From contig JANHCV010000007.1 of assembly GCA_025594325.1 (NCBI GenBank), positions 1,953,171 to 2,017,170 on the forward strand: a stretch of DNA of 64,000 nucleotides, in the 5' to 3' direction. A program made the translations under genes and the position numbers. Of the stretch, positions 11,202-21,675 are shown piece after piece. Under the pieces are notes generated by a model. It worked only from the letters and a program-made list of their open reading frames with translations. It made no database searches and was not told where the DNA came from. The DNA is from Blastocladiella emersonii ATCC 22665 (lineage: Eukaryota > Blastocladiomycota > Blastocladiomycetes > Blastocladiales > Blastocladiaceae). Position 1 is the first letter of the stretch, and each line of letters opens with the position of its first letter.

Positions 11202-14200
11202 TTAGGAGTCAGCGATCCGCGCGCGCTTGACCGTGAGCGACTCGGTGTCGCTGTTGCGCTTGAGGTCGGGCGACGCCATTGAGCCAGATGCCGGCGTCTT
11301 GTTGGTCTTGAGCATCGGGTGCTGCACAGGCGTCGCCGTGTTGCTGGACACGCGTGAGATGGTCTTGGCGACGGCGCCGTGGCCTGGCGTCGAGTGGACG
11401 ATGGACCCGTCGTCGTGAACGGCGAGGATCGCGCCGTTACCGGCGCCCGTGTCGCAGTCGTACCCGAACCCTTTGATGGTGACCCGCGCGACGGGGCGGC
11501 CCGCGGCGAGCACGGCCTCGATGCGCTCAATCAGACGCGCGAGGCGGACGTTCCACTCGGTCTTGAGCTCCTGGGCCACGACGGGGAACCCGTCCTTGTC
11601 GAGCTCGCCGGTAAAGGACGACTTGACCTTGGACCCGTCCGCGGCGCGGTACGCGTCCGTGTTGACGCGGATCACGACCGTCGGCACGCCAAGCGAGCTG
11701 TGGGTCAGAAAGACGCGCAGGATCTCGTGCCACGCGTTGTAGGACTGGTGCTTGTTCTCGTCGGCCTCGACGACCAGGGCAAAGCCGGTGGGCTCGAGGC
11801 GCAGGTCGGGCCGCTTGCGGCACTGGAACACGCCGACGGCCTCGTTGCGGATCACCTTGAGGTGGGGATGGCGCTTGTCAACGTGGTCGAGGACGTACTT
11901 GACGACGGCGCGCTCCTTGGCGCAGCACCACTTGTGCACGGCCTGCTCGGGGTCGGCCGTCGCGTCGCAGTCGGCACAGAACCCGTCAATCTCGGCGAAA
12001 CCGATGTTGAGGCGCTGCTTGGGCACCTTGGTGAGGCACATGCCGTCGCCGCGGCACTACCAGCACGGGCGCGGGTGGTTCTTGTGCGTGCACAGGAACT
12101 GGCCGCCCTCACACTCGTCGTGGCGGCAGATGCGGCGCTGGATCCCGTGCTTGCACACGTTGGGCCCGCCGCACGGCCCGCAGTCCTTGACGAACCGGGC
12201 GTGGACCCAGCAGTGCTGCATGAACTGGGGCGAGCTGAAGCGGTACAGGTTGGCGCCGATGTCGTAGTACTGGCCGTTCTTGCGGGCGACGATCTGGATG
12301 TCGCTGACGCGCGGGTACATGTGCGTGTGCGGGATGATCGCGAACGAGCCCTCGGGCTTGTCGCGGCGGAGCTTGCTCTCGATGGCGCGCGCCGTCGTGC
12401 CGTCGAACAGCTTGGGACCAACGGCAACGAAAATGCCGTCGTGGTCATGAAGGCGGCCGTCGTCGTCTACCATTTCGACGAGGTTGCACACGGCCGACTC
12501 GGGGGAGCCGTTGAGGTCGAGGAGGTGGAGGAAGGCGTCGACGGGAGTGATGTTGTCGGGCGTGATGTTGTGCTCCTTGGTGGTCGAGCGTGCCAGCGGC
12601 GAGCTGGCGACGTGAGCAGCGGCCACGTCCTTGGTCTGAGCGACGGGCGGGTTGTTGATGAGCGTCTGGACGACTGCGGCGGCCCGAGTCGGCGACAGGC
12701 CGATCTCGCCGATGACGCGAAGGTTCTCGGCCGTCACGTCGATCTTGAGGTCCTCGGTGAGGGCGAGCTTGATGGCGACTCGCTGGGGTTGGTGATCGAG
12801 GTCGACTGCTCGACGAGGAACGAGGGCAGGGGGGCGGCGAGCTTGCCGACGGGGTATTCGGTCACTTGACGTGGTGCGGGTTGCCGCCGAGGATCTGGAC
12901 GGCGCGCCGCACATTGCACAGGTTGACGTTGGCCATGTACTCGGCCGCGAACTTGGTGCTGGCCGCCGAGTGGTCCACGCCGGCCTTCTTGCCGAACTCG
13001 CACTTTCACCCGCTCTCGATGACGCCGCAGTGCTGCAGCACGCGCGCCAGGCGAACCCCTTGTTGCGGTCGGGGCGGCTGATCAGGATGCGGAGCTTGCC
13101 ACCGGTGATGAGCTTGGTGCCGAGCGCGACGCCCGCTTGCCACCGGTGATGAGCTTGGTGCCGAGCGCGACGCCCGCTATGTCGACGTCGTCCTCAGAAT
13201 CGTACTGCGGGTGCAGGAGCATGGCGATGGCGAACGCCTTGGGGCCGTCGGCCTGGATGTCGCCGGCCTCGATGGCGGCCTTGAGCTCCTTCTTAATCAG
13301 CTCCTCGAAGGCCTTCTTGGCCTTGGCGCGAGCGTCGCGGCAGCGACGGCAATCGAGCGTGCGCGAGTTGAGGCACATCGACTTCTGCGCAAAGATGCCG
13401 CCGTAGTCGTTGTTGGCCGTTTGAATGTGCTACTTGGAGACGCGGATCTCGATCGGGTCGTACGCGTAGCCGCCCACGACGCGCGCAAAGTGGCGGCCAC
13501 CCGTGATGTGGGTGCGACGGTTGGCGGCCGCGAACAGGCCAAAGACGTGGGCGTTGACCGTCTTCATGTTGGGGTATAGGTTGATCAGCAGGTCGATGGC
13601 GCGCGGGTCGGGCGTCGAGTACACGACCTGCACGGCGTCAAACGTGTAGACCATCCACCAGTGGACGACGAGGTTGGCGAGCATGGCCTGGAGGGCGAGC
13701 TTGGCGTACACGGTGTCGCGGTACAGGTCGACCTTCATGGCGGCCTTGGTGAAGGGGTTGTCCTTGGGGGCGGTGGCCACGTGCTTGAAGTAGGCCTGGG
13801 CATCCCTCTCGTCGGCTCGACGACTCGGATCTTCTCTATTAGTGTCGGGGCGGGGGCAAGAGCGTGAGCGCGATCGTGGGCGTGAGCGAAGGCGAAGGCG
13901 ACAGCGAGTGCTAGCGACTGGCACCCATGCGCGACGGTGAGACGGGGGAGAGGGGTTCAAGAAACATACGGATGGCGGGGAAGTCACTCGACACCTCAAT
14001 CTTAGTGATCTCGGCGCGGGACTGGACGACGCGCGCGTGGTCACCCTCGGGCAGGCCGTTGAGGGAGAGTTTGGCGACGCGCGTGGCCACCTTGATGCAG
14101 TCGGCCGAGGTCCCGTTGGTGAGCTCTGTGCGTTTGCGGCTCGGTAAGCATGAGCTCCGCCGCCACGCGCGATCGGTACGAGGCTGCGGAAGCGTACCAA

Positions 14201-14520
14201 GAGCTTGGCTGCGTCGAGAAGCGTCATGTCGTCGACGTCGTTGGCAGGAGACGGGCCTAGCGTGAGACGATGCAATGTCAGTCTTGAACCCGCAATAGGC
14301 GGGTTCCCAAACGTACCAGCAGGACTGTTGCCGCGGCGGCCGTCGTCGTTCAGGTCGTCACCACAAGCGCGGCTACGGGCCAGGGCCGCAACGCAGGCTA
14401 GACAACGTGCGAGGGGAGTGAGATCCAACGCTGCCATCGCGGTCGCGATGAGCCACACGGGCGCGTACCACGGTATGTGGGAGTGTCGTCCTGGGTCTCG
14501 GACGAGGTCGTGTTGGTCAT
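11202..14520 (-). pseudogene. Broken giant-virus-type Cys/His-repeat REase-like nuclease locus
   Basis: The C-terminal part (11202-12914) carries three tandem CxH..CxxC-type units (CWVHARFVKDCGPC, CKHGIQRRIC, CTHKNHPRPC), then a GFCADC zinc pair. A PD-(D/E)XK-like core follows: KRPDL, VVEADENKHQSY, and VVIRVNTDAY. This order matches a family abundant in nucleocytoplasmic large DNA viruses of protists and scattered in eukaryotes. Upstream exons plausibly reach an ATG at 14518-14520, but the 13.1-14.5 kb part is unrecognised and may be another gene. I count six lesions: in-frame TAG at 12057-12059 and 13430-13432, TGA at 13006-13008, a 41-bp tandem duplication at 13094-13175, and single-base frame shifts near 12864 and 12786. 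The last 281 codons are open. Confidence 0.7.
13094..13175. repeat. 41-bp tandem duplication inside the broken nuclease locus
   Basis: Two perfect head-to-tail copies, 13094-13134 and 13135-13175. Because 41 is not a multiple of three, the duplication shifts the minus-strand frame. Reading through only one copy joins an upstream ...GTKLITGG segment to a downstream LRILISRPDRNKG segment in one frame, which supports a recent duplication or an assembly artefact. Confidence 0.95.
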
Positions 14521-14974
14521 GGTTGACGAGGGCTGCGTGCAGAGCTGGTTGATGACTCGGCGAGGGCAGCGGGAGAGAGCGGGCGCAGGGCGGGGGGCGC
14601 GGGCGGCTGTTGAATGCTCGTCGCCGCGTCGCGACTCGCGTCGGCGCGCCGGTTTCGACGCGTTTTCAGCGCAAGCGCGCTCGCTTGACATCATGGCATC
14701 AACTCACATAGACGTTGTTGCCCTTGGGGACGGTTCTTTGAGAGAGGAGTGTCGTCGGCGACGCGTTGTTGAGGGCCGTCGCGTCGCGCGACGCGACTCC
14801 GCGCTCAAGCCACCAAGGCCGGCGCCCCTGGCCGTCAACTGATCGCTCGCGTCGCTCACCGACAGCGCTCTCTCGCAGGACGAAGAGATAGGTGGAGAGT
14901 GTGAATTGAGAAATACTACAGGATGTGATAGTGGAACAGGAACATGAACAGGAACGCGTCGCCGTCGCCGCCGC
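14521..14974. other. Gap between the broken nuclease locus and the chitin synthase end
   Basis: About 450 bases hold the presumed promoter of the broken locus and the 3' flank of the chitin synthase gene. I see no gene, repeat or RNA in it. Confidence 0.5.
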
Positions 14975-17900
14975 CTACATGCTGTCGCGGAGCGCGGCGT
15001 CGATCGTCATGTTGATAAAGTCCTTGCGCGACGAGAGGTCCACGCCGAAGAGCGCCGACAGCTCTTCGCGGACCTGCTTCTTGGTGATGCGCATCAGGTC
15101 GGCCGACCGCAGGATGCGGTGGATCTCGTTGACCAGCTCCGCGTCCGTCGGCATGCCGAACATGGGCGCCGCCGCGGGCGCGATCGCTGGCGACATGTTG
15201 GGCGCGCCGGGCAGGAACAGCGAGCGCGACGAGCCCATGGACGTGGGCCGGCCGTTCATGGACGTCGGACGACCACCGCCGCCGCCGCCAATGCCCACGC
15301 CGCCGTCGAGGATCGACATGGGACGGCCGCCGCCGTTCATGGCGGCGAGCTGCTGCATCTCGCGCATCTCGCGGAGCTCGCGCTCGCGCTCGAGATCCGT
15401 CATGCGGGACGCCTGCGACTGCGAGTCCATGACCTCGGCCTGGTACTCGTCCCACCGCAGGTGCTTGATCTGCGAGATGTCGAAATACTCGTCCTCCTCG
15501 CGAACGAGGCGCACCTCCTTGCTCTTCTCGTCCTTAACCTGTCGCACGATGCCCCAGCTAAAGTCATCTCCATCATGGGAATGGCAAGGTCGGAAGAGGT
15601 GTCCGGGTCGACGAGGTGTTGGGTGTCGATCGGGTCCGACGATGACGCAAAGTTAGGACTCGACCCGAGCGCGACGGAGCACGATGACGAGCGTACCCTG
15701 CCGCCAGAAGGCGTAAAGGGGAAGGTAGAAGCCGTAGATGGGGATCGAGAGGATGTCTACAAGTGGTCGAGGTCGGGTCGAGTTGAGGTGTGAGTCATGA
15801 GTGAGGTCATCGCTCGAGTGGCGCTCAGGCGTCATCCGAGTGCCATCCGCCAGACTCGTGCGTGCGGCCCATAAGCGCCATGATCCGCACGCTGGGTGAC
15901 GTGTTGGTGGTACGTACAGATGAGCATCCAGACGACGTGGGCAAACTCCTTCTTGAGGATGAAGACGATGGCCTGGAGGCCGTACATGGCGGCGATGAGG
16001 ATGAGCGAGATCATGACCAGGTTGAGGCTCTGGTCCTTGACGATGGCGTTGACCGTGAGGTAGATGAGGTCTGCAGGTGATCGTGGAGGGCGCGTCAGTG
16101 GGTGAGTTCCAGCGGGTAGGTGGGGGTTGGGGTGGGTCGGCCCACGACCAAATTCCGACCGCGATCACCTCCCGGTGAACCCAGACAAGTCAGGATTTCG
16201 AGGCACGTACATCCGAGGTAAACGACCATGGCGGGCTGCAGCAACGTAGCTGCCAGGTCCACGGCGACGACGAATCGCATGGAGAAGCAGCAGAAACCGC
16301 AGAGGTCCTTGATCCACACGAGCTCGACGAGGTTGTGGAAGGTCGAGTTGATCCAGCGGCGACGCTGACTGATCAGGACCGAGAACGTCTCAGGCGCGAA
16401 CGTGTAGGCCAAGGCCGACGGCGTGAACTTGGTGCGCATCGACGGGAAGGTCTTGAGGATCAGCGTGGTGAGGAACCGATCCTCGCCGAGGTGGAGCAGG
16501 TTCTTCTTGTGCAGCGTGTTGACGCGGCAGTCCGAGTACTCATCGACGATCGAGTCATGGCACAGGAGCGGCTTGCCCTTGTTGGCCGAGACGATGCGGT
16601 ACATGCAGAAACACCTACGAGGCGGTCATGCTACGCGTCAGATACATCGATCTCGGTCGGCCACACCCGTGAAGCCACCATACCCAGGGAGACAGGTCAC
16701 CGAACCGAACAGCGACTCGAAGGCCTACAAGGGTGAGGGGCGACGTGGAGCGACGTGAGCATTTGTCTGACGTGGGCGACGACAATAGGCGAACGACGAG
16801 CGAACGACGAGTGCGCGTACCTTGGCGAGGTGATGCGAGATAAAGTACTCGTAGGGCTGGATCATGGTGATGACCGACGACTTCTCGTTCATCATCTTGG
16901 TCTCGCCGCACGCGCCGATGATCTCCGTGTCGGTCATGCAGAAGGCCACGAGCTGGGTGAGGGCCTCCTCGGCGACCGTGGTGTCGGCGTCGATCATGAG
17001 GCAGTACTCGTACCACTTGGGGTCGACGCCGATCACGTTCTGGATGTGGTGGCGCAGCTCGAGCTCGAGCGGCGACATGGGCTTCTCGTAGTGCAGGTGG
17101 TTGAGGAACCGCATGAGCATGATTTGCGAGTCGCGCTTGCCGCGGTTGCCGGGCCGCTGGGTCTCGGACGGGCGGCCGCACTTAACGAGCACCACGTACG
17201 GCACGAGGTGGCCCTCGTACTCGTACAGGCCCGAGTACACCTTGCCCATGTTGTGCTGCTTGGAGCCCTCGCCGACGGCCTGGTACGACAGCGGCTCGGG
17301 GTCGACCGACGGGTCGACGCCGAGGAGGTCGAGCACGATGCGCGGCGTGGGGCGGTCATTGCCGCGACCGACGATCATGCCGTCGCAGATCAGGAGCATG
17401 AGCTTGCGCTTGTCGTCGTACTTCATGGCGGCGATCGAGTTGATGGTGCGCGACATGGACAGCTCGTCCTCGGTGTAGCAGGGCACCTGGATCATGACGA
17501 ACTTGTCCATCTTCTCGGGGGTCTCGGACCCGCCGCGGAGCTGCAGACTGGCCAGGAACTTGAACAGGATGATGCTGCACAGCACGACGGACATGGCGAG
17601 CAGGATGTAGTCGGCGTACAGGCACTTGATGGTCTGGCGCTCGTCGACGAGGCCGGCCGTGAACAGCGCGTTGAAGCAGTCGCGGATGGCCGCGTTGCCG
17701 TTCCACACCTTCATGAACTGCTCGTCGTCGGTGAGGTCGACCATGCCCTTGCTGGCCTGGTTCGAGATGTACGTGTCGATGTTGAGGGCGTCGGGGCGGC
17801 CCGAGAAGTCGAAGGCGAGGAACCGCTTCTCGTTGGCGTTGTTGCTGGCCTTGACGTTCTGGTAGTAGTTGGTCAGGTCGTACACGACGCCCTTGACGAT

Positions 17901-20807
17901 GATGCGGTTGATGGGGAAGTCCTCGTAGCCCCAGCCGGCGAGCACCTCGGTGGCGGGGATGGCGACGAAGCCCTGGCGGAACGTCTTCTGCGACAGCCAC
18001 GAGTTGAGGCGGCTGGCGAAGGCCGGGTCGGACCGCAGCTTGTTCTCGTGGCCGGCGGCGATGGCGAGGGCGCCCGTCTTGTTGGGGTTCTTCTCGTCGA
18101 GCTTGAGCGTCTTGTCCTTGACGAGCGTCGGGCAGTAGTCGGCGGGCGTGCGCGGGAACCCGGACGTGATGTCGGTGCCCGTGAACTGGCGCAGCTGGTC
18201 ACGCGTGTGGTACGGCGTGGTCGAGACCACCGACAGCTGGTTGAGGTCGTAGACGATGCCGTAGGCCGACGCGTACATCTTGTTCTTGATGCTGAGGTAG
18301 TCCATCTCGTTGGCCGAGAACAGGTCGCGGCGCGGGCAGATGACGAGGCCGGCGCCGGCAATGACGAACAGGACCGCGGCCGAGAACAGGAAGATGAGGA
18401 AGCAGATGACCACCTTCTCGCGCCACGCCATCTGGACGTGCTTGTCCTTCATGCGGCCGAGCAACGACAGCATGAACGACGGGATCCAGAACGTGAGCAG
18501 CCAGACGAAGGCGACCCACCGGCGGCGCGACGGCGACGCCTTGGGCTCCTCGACGGTGCGCGGCACGTCCACGTTGGGGTCGAAGCCGTCAACGGCGTCG
18601 CGCATGATGGCGTCGTGCGCCGCGGCGGACCGGCTGCCCGTGCCCGAGAACCCGGCACCGCCGCCGCCACCCGACCCGTCGAGCTTGGACAGGCCCGAGT
18701 AGCCGTTCGCGATGGAGAAGCCGTCGTACATGGAGTTGTTGTCGGACATGTACGTCTCGTCCTCGGACACGTAACTCGCGCCGTCGTCGAAGGCGGCAGC
18801 CGCGCCGCCGCGCTTGGCGGCGCCGCCGAGGCCGACCGAGTACTGCGAGCCGGTGGCGTCGTCGTTGCGCTGGGCCTTTTTCCACTCCTTGTAGCGCTTG
18901 AGGTCGCGCTCGAGCAGGGCGACGGCGCGCCACGTGAGCCACACCGAGTCGCGGCCGAGGACGTGGTCCTCGACGCCGACGCCGCGGAGGAGCATGTCGA
19001 CGCGGTCGCGGATCGGGCGGGACTCGTCAACGCCGCGTGACACCATGAGGGCACCGTACCGGGCCACGACGCGCGCGAGGGTGGCGCGGACCGGGAACCC
19101 GGCGGGCGAGCCGAGCGCGGCCTGCAGCGGCTGGGCCACGGCGTTGGCAGCCTGGGCAGCGCTGGCCGAGTTGCCGCAGTAGACGAGGAACACGTTGGTC
19201 TCGGCCACGTCGCCGAGGAGCTCGGTGAGCGACGACTCGTGCTCGTCGATGAGCGTGGGCGGCGCAGCGGCGGCGTCGTCGGCCGAGGCGTCAGCGCCGG
19301 CGGCCGCACCCTTGCGCGACTTGCGCTTGATGGACGACTTGCGCAGGGGCTTGGCGGGGACGTGGGCCTGCGCGGCGGCGGCCTGGGCGACGGCCTTGAG
19401 GGCGAAGAGGCCCGAGACGAACTCGTTGGTGCACTGGGTGCGGAACAGCTGCACGACGTCGAGCGAGATGCGCTCCACGTTCTCGGCGGCGTGGCGGCGA
19501 CGGATGGCGCGGGTGTCGGGCTCGGCGGGGACGCCGAGCTGCAGCGGGCGCGCGGAGCCAGCGTCGGCCGAGTAGTCCTGCACGAGGCCGTGGAGGTACT
19601 CGGCGGTGAACTTGTCGAGGCGGTGCTCGGTCAGGTTGGCGAGGGCGGCCCACAGGCCCGAGCCGTTGGGGTTGGTCGGGGTCGGGTCAACGGTGGGCTG
19701 GGCGCCGGGGAAGGCGAGGACGTTGACCATGGTGTGGGCGGCGTCGCAGTGGAGGCGCGAGTTGATGAACTCGGTGAGCCAGGTGAAGAGCAGGGCGTAG
19801 AGGGTCGAGGCGAGGTGGGCCGTGTACTCGGTGGCCTGTGCCAGATTGTGAACGATGGTGCACTTGTCGACGCCAATGTAGCCCGTGTGCGAGAGCAGCG
19901 AGTCCTCGAGGGCGGCGGGGGCGATGCCGAGCAGGCCGGCGACGAACTCGAGGTGGTCGCGGTTGCGGACACGAGTCTCGGGCTCCTCCGTGTCCTGGTT
20001 CTTGGCCTCGACGAACTGGATCTGGCCGAGGTGGAGGACGGCGGCGAGGACGGCGAGGACGTGCGACTGCGACTTTTTGGACAGGCCGAGGGTCTTGAGG
20101 GCGTTGAGGAACTTGCCAAAGTTGTCGGCGTCGGAGCGCTCGATGACCTTGAGGCCGGCGTGCAGGTAGTCGTAGTGGGCGGGGTCCGGGTGCAGCTTCC
20201 AAGCCTGCTTCTGCTCGGGGGTGGCGCCGGCGAGCAGGTAGTAGAAGATGTGGAAGGAGCGCTCCTCGGCGGGGACGCGGGTGACGCGGGCCTTGTCGAG
20301 GGCGAACTCGAGGGTCTTGGCGCCGACGATCTTGTGCTTGTCGTCGAACTGGATCTCCGTGTACTGGCCGAAGCGGGTGACGTGGTTGCAGGTGGCGGTC
20401 TGGGCGGTGCCGAGGGCGGCGAGCACGGTCTGGGCGGCGGTGATGCGGTGGTGGACCTTGTGTGCCTTCTTGGAGGAGAGGGCGTTGACGTGGTTGAGGA
20501 AGAGGGCGACCTGCGACTGCTTGTCGACGCCGCCGTCGCCGCGGAAGACGACCGTCTGGCTGGCGGCCGAGATCTTCATGGCGGCGAAGGCGCGGGCGGC
20601 GAGGGCGGCGAGCGCGGTGGGCTCCGTGTCGACCTCGACGCCAATCTCCCAGCCGCGGGCCTTGGCAACAAACTCGTCGACGTCGCGGTCGAGGCGGTCG
20701 CGCACCTTCTTGGTCCGCGCGGCGTGCGCGACCGTGTCGACGGCGAGGACGCGGCCGGCCACGGGCACGGCGGCGCTGGCCGCGGCCGACGCGGACGACG
20801 GGTCCAT
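14975..20807 (-). CDS. Chitin synthase with myosin-head-like domain and DEK_C tail
   Basis: Makes cell-wall chitin from UDP-GlcNAc at the plasma membrane. Six exons fit with conserved junctions: 16821-20807, 16684-16724, 16211-16614, 15918-16070, 15697-15756 and 14975-15567 (about 1745 residues, stop TAG). Order: a myosin-head-like region (about 30-660) whose P-loop position reads [12 protein letters not shown] instead of GESGxGKT, so ATP hydrolysis is doubtful; membrane segments near 770 and 800; a cytochrome-b5-like luminal part; a further membrane segment near 1080; the catalytic core with MIDADT (about 1275), GETKMM, CLPGCFCMYR across an intron, and QRRRWINST (about 1430); more membrane helices; and a DEK_C domain (about 1688-1745). 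This is fungal class V/VII architecture; the reduced motor is closer to class VII. Confidence 0.95.
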
Positions 20808-21675
20808 GGTTGCTGGAGGGTGGGGGTTACGCTACGAGAAGGACGCGCGCGGCTGAGACATGAGCACTCTGGCCTGAGACACTCTGCATCGAGGCGCCAC
20901 CCGAGCGAGCGGTGGTCGCCGAGCCGCGATGCACGCACCTAGAAGCGCAATGGAAGCGCAATGGCGACTGTGCGAGGGCACGACAGCAGCGGGAAGTTGG
21001 GAGTGCTCGCGCGCGCCGTGGAGGGCGGGAGCGGGTGCTGCGGCGAAGGGCAGGCGCGGCGAGAGTGCGAGCGGTGCGTTGCAAGGAGTGCAGAGATGGC
21101 GGTGCGCCGAGCGGGGAGCGCAGCGGGAGAGGGGGCTCGCCGGTTTGCGCAGACGCAGAGCGAGGGGTGGCGTGTCCGAGGAGCGCTGTTCCTTTCTCGG
21201 TCGAGGCGAGGCGGAGCCGCTGCGGTCGGTGGTGCGGGCTGCGGCTGCCGGGTGCTGCGATGAACAAGAATCCGAGGCCGTCGGCGAGCGCGAGGGCGAG
21301 GGGGTTCCCGCGGGCGAGTGCTTGATGCGTGGTCTACGAGCCGGTGGTGGCGGGGACTCGAGGGCGAGGGAGAGCTGAGAGGATGGGATGGGAGCGGCGC
21401 GAGCGTGAGGCCGAGCCGCTGGCTGGCGCCGCCTCTTCATCAGCAGCCGACAGCGATCGGCGGCTCGCAGGGAAGGAGAAAATAACCTAAACCACCCGTC
21501 ACCTGACGCCTGTCCAACCAGCCCGCACCTGGCGTGATTGCGCGACGCGTCTCGCACCGCCGCGCCGCTGCGAGACACTCGCCACGCGGGCCGAAGCGAG
21601 CCTGCAAGCGAGCCCAAGGTTGTTGTGTCACAATACACTAGGAAACATTTGTAAAAACTCTCAGCTCCTCGACAC
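20808..21675. other. Gap upstream of the chitin synthase
   Basis: About 870 bases between the chitin synthase start and the CHD stop, both genes being minus. It must hold the chitin synthase promoter and the CHD 3' flank. Arg/Ala-rich open frames on both strands look like composition artefacts. I see no distinct element. Confidence 0.5.

Noticed and set aside
12057-13432. TAG might be read as an amino acid in this genome
   Set aside because: The chitin synthase ends sensibly at TAG right after its DEK_C domain, long intact genes contain no internal TAG, and the nuclease locus has a TGA, indels and a duplication as well. Decay or sequence error explains it better.
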